Source of the DNA: HXMU1420-13 sp034669965
GTDB taxonomy: Bacteria > Bacteroidota > Rhodothermia > Balneolales > Balneolaceae
Reading direction: 5' to 3'
Assembly: GCA_034669965.1 (NCBI GenBank)
Contig: JAXMOK010000003.1
Location: 329,997 to 393,996, forward strand
Length of the DNA stretch: 64,000 bases
This document shows, one piece after another, positions 62,941 through 64,000 of the stretch. Position numbers and translations under genes: made by a program. The number at the start of each line of letters is the position of its first letter. Position 1 is the stretch's first letter. The notes under the pieces are model-generated. The model saw nothing but the letters and a program-made list of their open reading frames with translations. It ran no database searches and had not been told where the DNA came from.

Positions 62941-63340
62941 CAAAGGAATGCGAGCTTTCAATTCAGGTCGTTTTTATCCATTTAAATCATCACGTTGATC
63001 CTTCTCCCCGAGCCGGCAGCTCAGAATAACTTGCATTAATTCGATCCAGCTTGAATCCCAGTAAAAAAGTCTCCTCTGAATACCGACTTCAAAAAAGGGC
63101 CTTAGAATTATTGGCGGAAAAAGAGAGTTGATACTCGAAGCGTCCGCTAGCGGAGAATAATTCCACACAGGCTGGTACTTAATTAACCTTTTCGATAGAA
63201 CGAAGACCATTGGAATTATTCAGCGAGAGGATCACGAACCCGCCAAGAATTCGTAGCCTAGATCTTTTTGCCATTGGCATCTTCCAAAGGAATCCCTATG
63301 GGGCCTACGGGAGGTACTTTTACATCATGGCAAAAGTACG
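62941..63340. repeat. Long direct repeat, copy B (right flank of the accessory segment)
   Basis: Collinear with 47009-47363. It differs by a ~45-bp insertion (63269-63312) before the terminal GTACTTTT/AAAAGTAC palindrome. The 205-base core differs from copy A at two positions. A 78-residue minus-strand frame here is shared with copy A for its first ~49 residues only because the DNA is. Confidence 0.93.
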
Positions 63341-63493
63341 TAGATAAGCATACGTAGGTCAATAAGAGATCTAAACGAATGTAAGCTGGAGCCTGGGAAC
63401 AAGGGTGAGGTCAGAATCGGAGCAGAGCTTTTTTATGTCTCAAAATTCAATAATTATTTGTTCATTGATGTACACATAATCAAACCACTTCCC

Positions 63494-63844
63494 ATGGCTT
63501 TTAATACACACCTTGCAGATAGAATCACAGAAGAGCTAAACGCTAAAAACGTCCAATTTGAAGAACTTAAAATGTTTGGAGGACTTTGCTATATGGTGGA
63601 CGAAAAAATGTGTGTCGGTATTATAGGCGATGACTTGATGGCTCGGGTAGATCCTGACAAAATGGACGAACTATTGCACGAAACCGGAGCTGATCACATG
63701 ATGTTTACCGGTCGGAGGATGAAGTCGTTTTTAACCATTTCAGCGGAAGCTATACAAAGTGAAGAAGGTCTGCATTTTTGGATTCAGGAATGCCTGGAAT
63801 ACAATCCGAAAGCTAAAAAATCGAAGAAGAGGAAGAAAAAGTGA
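63494..63844 (+). CDS. TfoX N-terminal-domain protein
   Basis: 116 residues from ATG 63494, where the family-like start MAFNTHLADRITEEL begins; the frame also extends to 63458. It is a stand-alone TfoX_N domain: VQFEELKMFGGLCYMVDEKMCVGI, DDLMARVDP and RRMKSFLTI, ending in a very basic KAKKSKKRKKK tail. Full-length TfoX regulates competence; the single N-terminal domain form is common and of unknown role. It lies just outside the right direct repeat. Confidence 0.9.
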   Translation: MAFNTHLADRITEELNAKNVQFEELKMFGGLCYMVDEKMCVGIIGDDLMARVDPDKMDELLHETGADHMMFTGRRMKSFLTISAEAIQSEEGLHFWIQECLEYNPKAKKSKKRKKK

Positions 63845-63914
63845 GGCGGTAAATAGAAACTTAGAAAGGCGCGCTGGAATTACAACAAAAAAGTAGACGA
63901 TTAGTTAAGGGTGA

Positions 63915-64000
63915 TTAAGCGGCTTGTGTTTGGGTTAGTTGTTGTTGTTTTTCAAAGGGAGTTTGATAATCTAGGGCTGAGTGGAGCCGTTTTCGATTGT
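63915..64000 (-). CDS. IS3-family transposase (OrfB), C-terminal fragment cut by the window edge
   Basis: On the minus strand, from 63998 to the TAA at 63915-63917, the frame reads NRKRLHSALDYQTPFEKQQQ then LTQTQAA. The N-x-x-R-x-H-S-x-L-x-Y-x-T-P pattern is the end of the IS3/IS150 integrase core. The rest lies beyond the window. The sequence after the stop (CGTCTACTTTTTTGTTGTAATTCCA on the minus strand) is a candidate terminal inverted repeat, so the element probably ends near 63878. Confidence 0.85.
   Translation of the reverse strand, partial: NRKRLHSALDYQTPFEKQQQLTQTQAA

Overview
The window looks like chromosomal DNA from a member of the Bacteroidota / FCB superphylum, most plausibly the Balneolota–Rhodothermota side. 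That is inference. It rests on an ECF sigma–FecR–TonB-transducer operon, TonB receptors paired with DUF4249 lipoproteins, a Y_Y_Y beta-propeller sensor, DUF4159, DUF6090 and YceI proteins, a Bacteroidota-type HU paralogue, moderately AT-rich DNA and often weak ribosome-binding sites. No rRNA or tRNA genes were seen. The one stable RNA gene recognised is tmRNA (ssrA, minus strand, 19414-19780).

Layout. 0-6 kb: a protein built of 30-residue tandem repeats, an ABC exporter, an NfeD-SPFH-SPFH membrane operon and an M23 peptidase. 6.2-15 kb: an ECF sigma factor, heptamer tandem arrays, a lipoprotein, a FecR anti-sigma factor and a TonB transducer, ending tail-to-tail on a beta-propeller/Y_Y_Y/class III cyclase fusion. 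15-24 kb: two TonB receptor/DUF4249 modules on either side of ssrA, then DUF4159 and VOC proteins. 24-33 kb: housekeeping genes (dnaG, sucD, glgA-glgC) and an ABC-2 transporter. 33.8-46.9 kb: a degenerate M1 aminopeptidase coupled to an inositol-monophosphatase-family gene, with a structured RNA element upstream; an ArgD-like aminotransferase; YceI proteins and a porin; an alpha/beta hydrolase; threonine aldolase; nitrilase; lycopene cyclase; and a flavodoxin.

47-63.3 kb is an accessory segment between two long, nearly identical direct repeats (core 47131-47335 and 63064-63268, 203 of 205 bases identical by eye). It holds a defence island. One part is a Septu-like ATPase + HNH pair with an unknown divergent gene. 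The other is a complete type I restriction-modification locus (hsdM, hsdS, hsdR) carrying two extra coupled genes, a HEPN/Abi-like gene overlapping hsdR by one base and a FRG-domain gene overlapping its 3' end. Short palindromic repeats have entered hsdM and hsdS in frame. The window ends in the C-terminus of an IS3-family transposase.

Intergenic DNA is unusually rich in repeats: perfect 7-mer and 8-mer tandem arrays at many loci, REP-like palindromes, a triplicated ~100-bp element before sucD, a duplicated 51-bp element, and ~130-bp tandem repeats inside the type I operon. The strongest candidates for something new are the HEPN/FRG-augmented type I locus, the propeller-cyclase with an altered catalytic residue next to a sigma/FecR/TonB locus, and the mutually exclusive RNA hairpins upstream of the phosphatase gene.
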